Origin: JAVKBW01 sp964352715
GTDB lineage: Bacteria; Pseudomonadota; Alphaproteobacteria; UBA8366; Aestuariispiraceae
DNA length: 31,149 bases
Direction of reading: 5' to 3'
NCBI GenBank assembly: GCA_964352715.1
Contig: CAYGSU010000049.1
Span: forward strand, 1-31,149
The notes below the pieces were generated by a model. That model did no database searches. It was not told the DNA's origin and saw only the letters and a list, made by a program, of their open reading frames with translations. Below, one piece after another: positions 1 to 7,823 of the stretch (positions are counted from its first letter, which is position 1; each line of letters begins with the position of its first letter). The translations under genes and the position numbers were made by a program.

Positions 1-2
1 GC

Positions 3-800
3 AAGGTTGCGCTGGTCTACGGCCAGATGAATGAACCCCCGGGCGCGCGCGCCCGTGTCGCGCTGACCGGTCTGACCCAGGCGGAATACTTCCGCGATGA
101 AGAAGGCCAGGACGTGCTGTTCTTCGTTGATAACATTTTCCGTTTCACGCAGGCAGGGTCGGAAGTGTCGGCTTTGCTGGGCCGTATCCCGTCGGCGGTT
201 GGTTATCAGCCGACACTGGGTACGGATATGGGCGCGATGCAGGAACGCATCACCTCGACCAAGAAGGGCTCGATCACGTCGGTTCAGGCCGTATATGTGC
301 CGGCCGATGACTTGACCGATCCGGCGCCTGCAACAACCTTTGCCCACCTTGACGCGACGACCGTTCTGTCGCGTCAGATTGCGGAACTGGGTATCTATCC
401 TGCGGTTGATCCGCTCGATTCAACGTCCCGCATCCTGCAGCCTGGTTCGGTTACCGAAGAACACTACAAGACGGCCCGTAAGGTTCAGGAAACCCTGCAG
501 CAGTATAAGGGTCTTCAGGAAATCATCGCCATTCTGGGCATGGACGAACTGTCGGAAGACGACAAGCTGACGGTTGCGCGCGCGCGCAAGATCCAGCGCT
601 TCCTGTCGCAGCCGTTCCATGTCGCGGAAGTCTTTACCGGCTCACCGGGTAAGTATGTTGAACTTGAAGACACGATCAAAGGGTTCAGCGCGATTTCGGA
701 AGGCGAATACGACGATCTGCCGGAAGCCGCGTTCTACATGGTCGGTACGATCGAAGAAGCGAAGGAAAAGGCACAGCGGATGGCGGCTGAAGCCGCGTAA
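3..800 (+). CDS. atpD: F0F1 ATP synthase subunit beta (3' part)
   Basis: This is the C-terminal 265 or so residues of the catalytic beta subunit of F1 ATP synthase. The reading frame is open from base 3, so the gene begins before the window. Visible beta-subunit hallmarks are the MNEPPGARARVALTGLT segment, the Walker B strand DVLFFVDNIFRFTQAG, the block QERITSTKKGSITSVQAVYVPADDLTDPAP, and the C-terminal KIQRFLSQPFHVAEVFTG. The Walker A loop lies outside the window. The subunit binds and converts ADP plus phosphate to ATP in the alpha3beta3 hexamer on the cytoplasmic face of the inner membrane. It is followed 52 bases later by the epsilon subunit, the usual end of the F1 operon. The assignment is secure. 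Confidence 0.98.
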   Translation, partial: KVALVYGQMNEPPGARARVALTGLTQAEYFRDEEGQDVLFFVDNIFRFTQAGSEVSALLGRIPSAVGYQPTLGTDMGAMQERITSTKKGSITSVQAVYVPADDLTDPAPATTFAHLDATTVLSRQIAELGIYPAVDPLDSTSRILQPGSVTEEHYKTARKVQETLQQYKGLQEIIAILGMDELSEDDKLTVARARKIQRFLSQPFHVAEVFTGSPGKYVELEDTIKGFSAISEGEYDDLPEAAFYMVGTIEEAKEKAQRMAAEAA

Positions 801-852
801 GGCTTCACCCGGTTATTCGACGGCTAATTCCCGCTGACAGAGGCACGACAGT

Positions 853-1266
853 ATGGCTGACAAGCTCGAATTTGATTTGGTTTCGCCGGAAGCGCTTCTG
901 CTGTCCGAAGAAGTCGATATGGTCGTCCTTCCCGGCGCGGAAGGGGATATGGGCGTGCTGAAAGGCCATTCTCCGGTTATCACGACAATCCGGCCCGGTA
1001 CGATTTGTGTCTTTGACGGCAAAAATGTGTCGCAGCGCCTGTTTGTGGCCGGCGGTTTTGCCGAAGTGACACCTGATCGCTGTACCGTTCTTGCCGAAGA
1101 AGCAATTTCGGTCGGTGATATTGAAACTTCCGTTGTTGAGCAACAAATTAAGGATCTGCAGGACGATTTGTCCTTGGCAGGTGATGATGTTGCGAAACGG
1201 ACAATTGGCCAGGCGATTGACGTCGCCCGCGCCAAATTGGAAGCGGTAAGCAACCCCGTCTACTAG
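853..1266 (+). CDS. atpC: F0F1 ATP synthase subunit epsilon
   Basis: This 137-residue protein has the normal length for bacterial epsilon. The first 85 or so residues form the beta-sandwich domain, recognisable by FDLVSPEALLLSEEVDMVVLPG, EGDMGVLKGHSPVITTIRPG and FVAGGFAEVTPDRCTVLAEEA. The rest is the helical hairpin (DLQDDLSLAG onward), which in this family contacts the catalytic hexamer and inhibits ATP hydrolysis. Epsilon sits in the central stalk and couples gamma rotation to the c-ring. The ATG at 853 is in the standard position, 52 bases after atpD, so the two genes are probably cotranscribed. Nothing in the sequence looks unusual. Confidence 0.97.
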   Translation: MADKLEFDLVSPEALLLSEEVDMVVLPGAEGDMGVLKGHSPVITTIRPGTICVFDGKNVSQRLFVAGGFAEVTPDRCTVLAEEAISVGDIETSVVEQQIKDLQDDLSLAGDDVAKRTIGQAIDVARAKLEAVSNPVY

Positions 1267-1291
1267 CCGTTGCTAGCTTAAAGGGGAATAT

Positions 1292-2119
1292 ATGCCGGGT
1301 GCATGGTCTCTAGATGATATAGATTGGTCGCGTTTCGACCGGCGGAAAGTCGATGCGAACCTGCTTCGGGTCGTAAAAGCCGCGTCCCTGGTTGAACACA
1401 ACGGCGGTGCCTATACCGACTATCTGTGCCGGGTCTTCAGTAGCGACGAGCAATTCAAGCAGGCCGCCCGCCAGTGGGGCGAAGAAGAAATCCGCCATGG
1501 GCAGGCGCTCGCGCGCTGGGCTGAACTGGCTGACCCGGATTTCAGTTTCAATGCGGCCATGACCCGTTTCAATGCGGGTTACAATGGATTGCCTGAGGAT
1601 ACAGATGTTTCCGTGCGCGGATCGCAGGCCAGCGAACTGGTGGCGCGGTGTATCGTCGAATCCGGTACAAGCTCCTACTATTCCGCGCTGGCCGATGCTG
1701 CCGAGGAACCGGTGCTGGAAGATATCTGCCGGCGGATCGCGAGCGATGAGTTCCGGCATTACAAACTTTTCTATACAACGCTCGACCGTTATGTCGAAAA
1801 GGAAGACCTTGGCAAGCTGGGGCGGCTGCGCGTTGCCTGGGGCCGCCTTGGCGAAACAGAAGACGACGAACTGTCCTATGCCTACTATGCGGCCAATGCC
1901 GCGCCGGATGATGTGTATGTTCAAAACACTCACGGTGCGCGGCATCTCTGGATAGCCTACGGCTATTACAAGCCCCGCCATGTTCAAAGAGCTGCATCAA
2001 TGATCCTGAAAGCGGCAGGTCTTTCGATTTCGGATCGTACGAGATCGGTTATCGGTTACCTCGGTTGGCGGTTTATGCAATATCGCCGGTCGAAAACGGG
2101 CATTCCCGTATCCTTGTGA
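1292..2119 (+). CDS. Ferritin-like di-iron domain protein
   Basis: This 275-residue protein looks like a four-helix-bundle carboxylate-bridged di-iron protein. Candidate ligands fall in the classical pattern: Glu36 (LVEHNGG), Glu66 and His69 (EEEIRHG), Glu123 (IVESGTS), and Glu153 and His156 (DEFRHY), giving two ExxH pairs on helices 2 and 4. The family includes rubrerythrin, acyl-ACP desaturase-like and other oxidase folds, so the substrate cannot be read from the sequence. There is no signal peptide. The C-terminal 60 residues are basic and aromatic and may be a separate tail. The ATG at 1292 follows a good ribosome binding site (AAGGGGAA). The gene lies 25 bases after atpC, so it is probably on the ATP synthase transcript, and a terminator-like hairpin follows its stop. 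Confidence 0.8.
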   Translation: MPGAWSLDDIDWSRFDRRKVDANLLRVVKAASLVEHNGGAYTDYLCRVFSSDEQFKQAARQWGEEEIRHGQALARWAELADPDFSFNAAMTRFNAGYNGLPEDTDVSVRGSQASELVARCIVESGTSSYYSALADAAEEPVLEDICRRIASDEFRHYKLFYTTLDRYVEKEDLGKLGRLRVAWGRLGETEDDELSYAYYAANAAPDDVYVQNTHGARHLWIAYGYYKPRHVQRAASMILKAAGLSISDRTRSVIGYLGWRFMQYRRSKTGIPVSL

Positions 2120-2122
2120 CCT

Positions 2123-2156
2123 GCCGAACCGCGACAGTTGCGGCAACGGCTTCTTC
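2123..2156 (+). terminator. Terminator-like nested hairpin after the ferritin-like gene
   Basis: An outer stem GCCG/CGGC (2123-2126 with 2147-2150) encloses an inner stem CCGC/GCGG (2129-2132 with 2140-2143), followed by the pyrimidine-rich TTCTTCTT. It lies just after the stop at 2119 and before the convergent gene ending at 2166. The U-tract is imperfect, so this is a moderate-confidence terminator. Confidence 0.45.
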
Positions 2157-2165
2157 TTGGAAATT

Positions 2166-3131
2166 TTAAACCGACAGAGATTGTTGTGGCGCTTGCCGCA
2201 CAGTCAGCGACGCGGTCTGTTGAAAAGCCAGGGTTGCCCCGGCCGCACTGATACCCGAAGTCGCGCCGGGCGCTGAATTGAGAGCGGCCTCAATGACCGG
2301 GCTGGCCAGAGTGTCGTTCCGGAACGGCCCGGTATTCTCACCAATCACCTCGCGCCCAGCCTCAGCGGCGGCTTCGTCGCGCTCGGCGGCCTGTTCCTCG
2401 GCCAGTTCGCGTCGCGCCTCAATGATCCCGCGTTGCGCTGTTGCGGCGACCTGCTGGTCCTGCCCGCTCGGGTCGCTTGGAGCAAGGGCGGCGCGTCTGA
2501 CAATACGCAGTTTCTGGATTGTGGCCTGTGGATCGCCGGGAATGGAAGATGCATCGATCGAGACCTGCCCGCTGACAGCATACTGTTTTCCGTCCGGCCC
2601 TGATGTAAACTGATAGCGTGGCGCGCCCGCATACGGGCCACCGACCATGGCGTGCGCCTGTTCATGACGCCGGATCTCCGCATCGGTCTGGCGAAGGCTT
2701 TGGACCTGCTGCCGTTCGGCGTCGGTCAGGCCATCGGGGCCTTCTTCGTTGGCCCGGCTGATTGTTTCCCGCGCAGCCTGCGCATCGGTGGCCTGTCCTT
2801 CAGCGCTGGTTGCTGCCGGCGGCTCTTCGGAATCCGGGTCGACGACGCTTTCGGTCAGTCGTTGCGTCAGGTCCGCTGTGTTACCCTGCGCCTGATCGGC
2901 GCCCAATGCCGCCTGCACGGAATCCGGCGTCTGCAGAAATGTGGTTGCCGCGGATGACAGCGAAACGGTGACAGCGGAGGAAAAGGTCTGCCCACTGACG
3001 GCAAAGCCCGTCTGTTGCCCCGCAGACGTGGTTCCGGGGGGTGGCGACTGTCCGCCTGGTCTTTGACCAGGCCCGTTCAGACCGGCGCCAAACGTCGTAA
3101 CGAGTGACGCCGCGATGGCTGTGTCGAGCAT
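2166..3131 (-). CDS. SprA-related putative metalloprotease (CJM1_0395-like)
   Basis: This 321-residue protein matches the SprA-related family from about residue 150. It has the zinc-protease-like motif HEQAH (HExxH) in DAEIRRHEQAHAMVGG, followed by family hallmarks: Tyr/Ala-Gly-containing APRYQFTSGPDGKQYAVSG, VSIDASSIPGDP and TIQKLRIVRRAALAP. The first 150 residues are low-complexity, rich in Ala, Gly, Gln, Ser and Thr, with a short hydrophobic start but no convincing cleavable signal peptide. The C-terminal tail is Ala/Glu-rich and probably helical. The family's substrate is not established, so protease activity is inferred only from HExxH. The ATG at 3131 is preceded by GGCGGAAC at workable spacing. 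The gene is monocistronic and converges on the di-iron gene. Confidence 0.78.
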   Translation of the reverse strand: MLDTAIAASLVTTFGAGLNGPGQRPGGQSPPPGTTSAGQQTGFAVSGQTFSSAVTVSLSSAATTFLQTPDSVQAALGADQAQGNTADLTQRLTESVVDPDSEEPPAATSAEGQATDAQAARETISRANEEGPDGLTDAERQQVQSLRQTDAEIRRHEQAHAMVGGPYAGAPRYQFTSGPDGKQYAVSGQVSIDASSIPGDPQATIQKLRIVRRAALAPSDPSGQDQQVAATAQRGIIEARRELAEEQAAERDEAAAEAGREVIGENTGPFRNDTLASPVIEAALNSAPGATSGISAAGATLAFQQTASLTVRQAPQQSLSV

Positions 3132-3169
3132 CAGTTGCGTTCCGCCGGTTGCGGCATGTCTATAGCCGG

Positions 3170-3184
3170 GGTGATCTTATCACC
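3170..3184. promoter_or_regulatory. Inverted repeat upstream of the SprA-family gene
   Basis: GGTGAT-CTT-ATCACC is a perfect 6-bp inverted repeat with a 3-base centre. It lies about 40 bases upstream of the SprA-family start, in an AT-richer intergenic stretch (3132-3318). Its position and symmetry suit a dimeric repressor or activator site, but no cognate regulator is recognised. Confidence 0.25.
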
Positions 3185-3318
3185 AAATCCTGAATTTTCC
3201 GCAAACGTATTGATAAAATTGGATAATCCTGCACGAAGCATACACTATATTTTGTGTGTTTCAGGTTGCGGACGCATAGGGAACAAACGCCAAGGCATCA
3301 GAAAACACGGCTTTCCAC

Positions 3319-3819
3319 CTAGACGACATCCTTGAATTCGTCGATCACCTGCTGATAGGTGTGCCGTTTGAACGGCACGATCAGCGCCGTCAGGTCGTTC
3401 AGCTTGACCCATCGCCACTGGGCGAATTCGGCCTTGTGAGTGTTCAGGTTGATATCGCCATTCTCGCCGGTAAACCGCATGGCGAACCAGCATTGGGTCT
3501 GACCCCGGTACTTGCCGCGCCAGATTTTTCGCGACAGTGGTTTCGGCAGATCATAGGAATGCCAGGTCTTGCTCTGGCAGATCAGTTCAATTTTGGAAGG
3601 GTCAATTCCGGTTTCCTCGTTGACCTCACGAAAGGCCGCATCGACCGGGTCTTCGCCATCGTCGATACCACCCTGCGGCATCTGCCAGTGATCGCCGGGA
3701 ACATCAATCCGGTTACCGACAAAGACCCATCCCTGTTTGTTCAGCAGCATGATGCCGACACAGGGTCGGTAGGGTCTTGGATCCTCGTCGCTGCTGCCTT
3801 GGGGATCGTCATCTATCAA
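3319..3819 (-). CDS. rppH: RNA pyrophosphohydrolase (Nudix)
   Basis: This 166-residue Nudix hydrolase removes pyrophosphate from the 5' triphosphate end of mRNA (and hydrolyses dinucleoside polyphosphates in relatives), which primes RNA decay. The Nudix box is complete: Gly50, then Glu56, Arg64-Glu65, Glu68-Glu69 and Gly71-Ile72, matching GX5EX7REUXEEXGU. RppH-type signatures flank it: YRPCVGIMLLN, WQMPQGGID and a C-terminal FKRHTYQQVIDEF. Homologues begin right at the YRPCVG segment, so the start must lie upstream of it. The only in-frame initiator there is TTG at 3819, with AAGGAA about 10 bases before it. An ATG at 3812 is out of frame. The gene follows the deacetylase-like gene by 15 bases and is the last gene of the gpmI-envC-ctpA block. 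Confidence 0.93.
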   Translation of the reverse strand: MIDDDPQGSSDEDPRPYRPCVGIMLLNKQGWVFVGNRIDVPGDHWQMPQGGIDDGEDPVDAAFREVNEETGIDPSKIELICQSKTWHSYDLPKPLSRKIWRGKYRGQTQCWFAMRFTGENGDINLNTHKAEFAQWRWVKLNDLTALIVPFKRHTYQQVIDEFKDVV

Positions 3820-3834
3820 TGGCCGGTATTCCTT

Positions 3835-5064
3835 TTACTGTTGCTGCTGTCGTTTTTCGACAATTCCCGAGACCGGCGCAAGGACGAATCCGTTCTCTGC
3901 CAGTTCGCCGATCCACACCCGTATTCGGTCCAGCGTTACCGGGTAGGGGTGGCCGACCGCGATGACCGTACCATTCGCGCGGGCAAGCGATTCAGCCAGT
4001 TTCAACTGTTTCAGTATTTCCGCACGACTGAGCTTCTGGTCCAGCACGATGTCGGCCTGGGCATTCGGCACGCCGGCTGCACGGGCGATTGCCGGGGCCG
4101 TGCTGGCCAGGGTCTGCTTGGCATCGATATAGAGCAGACCGCGACTCTTAAGGTCCCCCATCAACGGCCGCACGGCCTTGTTATTGGCTGAGAAGCCGCT
4201 GCCCTGATAGCTGATCAGGCCGATATACCCGGTTGCGCGGCTCAGTATCCATTCAAGGCGTTTGGTGTTCTGTTCCGTGTCCAGCGTCGACATCAGCGCG
4301 AGCGGGCCGGGGTCGCTTTTCGGAAAGTCGGACGGTTCCATTGGCAGCGTCAGCAGCGTCTCGTGACCATTTTCCCGCGCCGTGCTGATCCAGTCGGACA
4401 GACCAGGCGCATAGGGAACAAATGCGAGCGAGATGTCACCGGAAAGATCCACGGCGGCCTGGGTTTCCTTCTTGTTGATGCCAAGACCGGCAATGACGAT
4501 TGCGATTTGCGGCCGGGTTTCGATCGGGTTGGAGGGCCGGGAATACACCCGCCATGGCACGCGGCCGTCGGACCCTGTAATCGGCAGCGGGCCGACAGGG
4601 TCCTGTTCGATCAGACCGAGATCAGGATGCGGCTGCAGCAGCCCGGCATAGGCGTCGTTGCTCGGTTCAGACTTCGTCGGTTCGGAATCGGACGCCGTAT
4701 CTGTCTCATGGTCGCCAGATGCCTGATGTTCTTCACCGGTTGTTTCGCTTGGCTCCTCGCGGACGATGGCGATTTCATCCACTTCGGCGATTGGCCGCTC
4801 TTCAATCATCGACTGCAGGATCTCGTCTTCACTGACGATGACATAGCCGGCAATGCCGCTGATGGTGCCGATAGTTACGATCCAAGCCGCGATTATCGCA
4901 ATCAGGGGCAGTTTCTTCTGGAGGGGCGTTGGCTCCAGATAGTCAAGTTCTGATGAGGCTTCGGACGCTTCGGACGCTTCCGGCTGATTGGCCGGGTCAT
5001 CCGTCCCTGAATCCTTTTTGCGAAGAAAAGGGATCTTTGGCGCCTTGATCTTCGGGAGTTTCAG
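3835..5064 (-). CDS. Divergent polysaccharide deacetylase family protein, membrane-anchored, start uncertain
   Basis: The C-terminal 230 or so residues match the divergent polysaccharide deacetylase family (YibQ/PF04748-like): PQIAIVIAGLGINKKET, LAFVPYAPGLSDWI, GHETLLTLPMEP, DPGPLALM, GLLYIDAKQT and a final AVGHPYPVTLDRI. Expected metal-site residues are altered: VIDD is VIAG and the NNHMGS-type motif is SYQGSG, so activity is doubtful. The first in-frame ATG (4809) would delete a transmembrane segment encoded at about 4837-4911 and a cytoplasmic tail with an EASEASEAS repeat. The frame stays open to about 5130 without ATG, GTG or TTG. I chose CTG at 5064, preceded by AGGGGG at 7-base spacing. 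The alternative is ATG at 5092 with one surplus base in the G5 run (5072-5076). It lies between ctpA and rppH. Confidence 0.72.
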   Translation of the reverse strand: MKLPKIKAPKIPFLRKKDSGTDDPANQPEASEASEASSELDYLEPTPLQKKLPLIAIIAAWIVTIGTISGIAGYVIVSEDEILQSMIEERPIAEVDEIAIVREEPSETTGEEHQASGDHETDTASDSEPTKSEPSNDAYAGLLQPHPDLGLIEQDPVGPLPITGSDGRVPWRVYSRPSNPIETRPQIAIVIAGLGINKKETQAAVDLSGDISLAFVPYAPGLSDWISTARENGHETLLTLPMEPSDFPKSDPGPLALMSTLDTEQNTKRLEWILSRATGYIGLISYQGSGFSANNKAVRPLMGDLKSRGLLYIDAKQTLASTAPAIARAAGVPNAQADIVLDQKLSRAEILKQLKLAESLARANGTVIAVGHPYPVTLDRIRVWIGELAENGFVLAPVSGIVEKRQQQQ

Positions 5065-5094
5065 GGCTGTTCCCCCTATCGCCTGTTGCCATCT

Positions 5095-5122
5095 CCTCCG
5101 GACGGCATGTGCCGTCCGGAGG
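5095..5122. repeat. Perfect 13-bp inverted repeat between ctpA and the deacetylase-like gene
   Basis: The arm at 5095-5107 (CCTCCGGACGGCA) is exactly complementary to 5110-5122, leaving only TG between them, so as RNA the loop would be about four bases. On the transcribed (minus) strand it lies just after the ctpA stop and its 3' arm carries GGAGG directly before ATG at 5092. There is no following U-tract, so it is a poor intrinsic terminator. A role in mRNA stability, attenuation or ribosome-site masking is possible. Confidence 0.6.
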
Positions 5123-5135
5123 ATATACTATCCGG

Positions 5136-6452
5136 TCAGTTTACCGCGCGGGCGGTATAAAGCGAAATACCACGAATAAGATCGATGGCCCGGGCGAGCT
5201 GGTAATCGTCAACATCGGTTGTGATTTCCGGGGTGTCCACACTGTCTTCGTCTTTATTCGCATCGGCATCGCCGGTTTCGTTTTCCTCCGGCACCTGGTC
5301 GTTCTGCAGTGATCCACGCAGGGATGCCTCCGTACGGTTCGTCACCCGCTCCAGCAGTTCCACCTTCGCACGTTCGACCAGAATGTCGGGGTTGATACCC
5401 AATTGCTGGATCGACCGGCCGCTCGGCGTATAGTACCGCTGAGTGGTCAGCTTGATCGCGGCAGAGCCCCGGCTGAGCGGCATGATCGTCTGCACCGATC
5501 CTTTGCCGAAGGACGGCGTGCCCATGATGATGGCGCGCCCATGATCCTGCAGTGCGCCGGCCACGATTTCCGAAGCACTCGCCGAACCGCCATTGATCAG
5601 AACAACGATCGGCAGGCTCGAGAATTCGTCGCCCGGCGTTGCCTGGAAACGCTGGGCGTTTTCAGTATCCCGACCTCGCGTCGAGACAATCTCACCCTTT
5701 TCGAGGAATGTATCCGAAACGGAAATTGCCTGATCAAGCAGTCCACCGGGGTTGTTCCGCAGATCTAGAACGAGGCCGCGCAATTCCGGTTTTTCTTCCC
5801 GCAGCTTGGCGATTTCCTTGTCCAGACCGTCCTGGGTCTGGCCGGAAAAGCTCGAAATGCGGATATAGGCGATATCGTCCTCAAGGCGGCTTCTGACTGA
5901 CTGGATCTTGATCCGGTCGCGAACGATCGTCACGTCGAAGGGTTCTGTTTCACCGCGGCTGATGGTCAGGCGAATCTCGCTGCCGACCTTGCCGCGCATC
6001 TTTTCAACCGCCTTGTCCAGGGTCAGCCCCTGAACCGATTCATCGTCGATATGGGTGATCATGTCGCCGGATTCGATGCCGGCGCGGAAGGCCGGTGTAT
6101 CGTCAATCGGTGCAACCACGCGGACATAGCCCGTTTCATCCATGGTCACCTCAATGCCCAGCCCGCCGAACTCGCCCCGCGTTTGCTGGCGCATCGATTT
6201 GAAATGTTCGTCATTCAGGTACACCGAATGCGGATCAAGGTTGCTCAGCATGCCCTGAATCGCCGCTTCGATAAGCTGACGATCGGTCACGCCTTCAACG
6301 TATTCGTCGCGAACCAGCTCGAATACTTCGCCGAACAAGTCCAGTAGTTCATATGTATCCGGTTCTTCATCGGTCGCCGAAAAGGCGGGCGCACTTGCCA
6401 TCAACAGTGTGGCCGTGCCGAGCCCCAGAAAAACCCTGTTCAATCGCTTCAT
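5136..6452 (-). CDS. ctpA: Carboxy-terminal processing protease, S41 family
   Basis: This 438-residue periplasmic serine protease has a clear Sec signal peptide (MKRLNRVFLGLGTATLLMASAPAFSA). An N-terminal helical region is followed by a PDZ domain at about 95-170 (GGLGIEVTMDETGYVRVVAP, AGIESGDMITHID) and the S41 core at about 190-370. The catalytic serine lies in GSASASEI near residue 292, and the catalytic lysine is Lys317 in FGKGSVQ. LRNNPGGLLDQA is the usual strand-turn motif. Family members cleave C-terminal tails of envelope proteins and often act on peptidoglycan hydrolases, which fits its place directly after an EnvC-like gene. The acidic C-terminal tail (about 390-420) is probably disordered. 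The ATG follows AAGGA at 8 bases. The gap to the EnvC-like gene is 131 bases. Confidence 0.95.
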   Translation of the reverse strand: MKRLNRVFLGLGTATLLMASAPAFSATDEEPDTYELLDLFGEVFELVRDEYVEGVTDRQLIEAAIQGMLSNLDPHSVYLNDEHFKSMRQQTRGEFGGLGIEVTMDETGYVRVVAPIDDTPAFRAGIESGDMITHIDDESVQGLTLDKAVEKMRGKVGSEIRLTISRGETEPFDVTIVRDRIKIQSVRSRLEDDIAYIRISSFSGQTQDGLDKEIAKLREEKPELRGLVLDLRNNPGGLLDQAISVSDTFLEKGEIVSTRGRDTENAQRFQATPGDEFSSLPIVVLINGGSASASEIVAGALQDHGRAIIMGTPSFGKGSVQTIMPLSRGSAAIKLTTQRYYTPSGRSIQQLGINPDILVERAKVELLERVTNRTEASLRGSLQNDQVPEENETGDADANKDEDSVDTPEITTDVDDYQLARAIDLIRGISLYTARAVN

Positions 6453-6583
6453 CTTTGATTTCCTTGTTTCGTCATCCGGATGCGTCGACCGATAGAAAGT
6501 CCCGCAATACCTGACATATTGCCCAAATTATAACCAAATACGGTACGGGCGTGTGTTGCAAATAACGTGTACCTAATCGTTTA

Positions 6584-7807
6584 TTAAGACAACCACTTTA
6601 GCGGATTGACGGGCTGTCCATCACGCCGTAACTCGATATAAACGCCGGGCCTGTTCTCCGATCCGGCAACGGCCGTAAATGTTTGGGCCGCAATGCCAAC
6701 CGGCTCGCCGGCAAGCAACCATTGTCCAGCGACGCTGTCAATTCGTGAAAACCCTGCCAGAACAGTATGATAGCCTCCTGAATGTTCGATGATCAATATG
6801 TTGCCGAGGGTCTGGAAGGCGCCGGCGAAAACCACCCGTCCGTCGAACGGTGCGACGATCTGCGCGCCGGCGCGGGGCCTGATAACAATTCCTTTACTGG
6901 TCTGCCCGAACCCGGTGTCGTCGCCATAGCGGCTGATAATGTCTCCGTTGACCGGGCGCGTTATGTGTCCGTTAGTCGGAAACGGTCGTAATCCGTCCGG
7001 TTTCGAGGCGACAATGACGGCGACGTCAGGCTCTTCACCAGCGGTTTCCGTTTCCGGGGCCTTTGGCGCCCTGGGCGCTTCTTCCTGCGACAGGCTTGCC
7101 AGCAGGTCACGCAGGGATTCGGCTTTCGATGCGAGCGCCTGCACCCGTTGCTGTGCTGAATCGACAGCCGCAGTTGTTTCATCGAGAATCTGGCGTTTTC
7201 GGGCGATCAAGTCCTCGAGACGGTTTCGCTGGTCAGCCAGTTCGTCTTCGGCGCGCGTCAGGGTCGCGAGTTTAGTGCCGATATCCTGCTCAACGGCTTC
7301 CAGAGCGGCGAGTTCCTCATGCAGGATATCCGCCTGATCGCGCAGGGACGGCACGGCGGCTTTCATCAGGACAGCGCTGCGCACCGTATCAAGCGGCGGG
7401 TCGGGCCGAAGCAGGATTGCGGTTGCAGGCGTGCGTGACAGCCGCATCAACGCCCCGAGCGTGCCGGACAGGCTCGTCTGGCGCTCGATCAGGGCCCGAC
7501 GCCTGTCGGCCTTCTCGCTTTCCAGCGCTTTCAACTGGCTTTCCAGGCGGGAGACGATGCCTTCGCGTTCCTGTGTATCGCGGGCAGCGAGGATCATCTC
7601 CTGCCGCAATTGCTTCAGTTCCCGGGCGACAGCTTCGCGTTGCTCGGCCAGTTTCGCGCGCTCTTCCCGTGTTTGACCGAGCGCGGCTTCGGTCTCTTCA
7701 AGAGTTTTTTCCGAAACATTGCTGTCCTGGGCCATGGCAGCGGTCCAGCACAGGGCGAAAGCCACTGCGATCGCCAAGCCCTTTCCGTGATGTATGCGTC
7801 CCGCCAT
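6584..7807 (-). CDS. EnvC-like murein hydrolase activator (degenerate M23/LytM domain)
   Basis: This 407-residue exported protein has a signal peptide (FALCWTAAMAQ cleavage region). A long coiled coil at about 28-230 is rich in Glu, Leu, Arg and Gln heptads. A C-terminal LytM/M23 fold spans about 275-405 (SRYGDDTGFGQTSKGIVI, APFDGRVVFAGAFQTLGNILIIEH). Active M23 peptidases need HxxxD and HxH zinc ligands. Here the first histidine is replaced around GQTSKGIVI, and the usual YAHL is VLAGF, so the domain should be inactive. E. coli EnvC is likewise catalytically dead and activates amidases at the septum, so an activator role is inferred. The gene starts 16 bases after gpmI and has AGGAT before its ATG. 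It lies in the conserved alphaproteobacterial gpmI-envC-ctpA block. Confidence 0.9.
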   Translation of the reverse strand: MAGRIHHGKGLAIAVAFALCWTAAMAQDSNVSEKTLEETEAALGQTREERAKLAEQREAVARELKQLRQEMILAARDTQEREGIVSRLESQLKALESEKADRRRALIERQTSLSGTLGALMRLSRTPATAILLRPDPPLDTVRSAVLMKAAVPSLRDQADILHEELAALEAVEQDIGTKLATLTRAEDELADQRNRLEDLIARKRQILDETTAAVDSAQQRVQALASKAESLRDLLASLSQEEAPRAPKAPETETAGEEPDVAVIVASKPDGLRPFPTNGHITRPVNGDIISRYGDDTGFGQTSKGIVIRPRAGAQIVAPFDGRVVFAGAFQTLGNILIIEHSGGYHTVLAGFSRIDSVAGQWLLAGEPVGIAAQTFTAVAGSENRPGVYIELRRDGQPVNPLKWLS

Positions 7808-7823
7808 GGGCGGAATCCTAGCG

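Noticed and set aside
4957..4983. Short tandem repeat (about 9-base unit) encoding EASEASEAS
   Set aside because: Only two to three units within a flexible tail of the deacetylase-like protein; not a CRISPR or mobile repeat.
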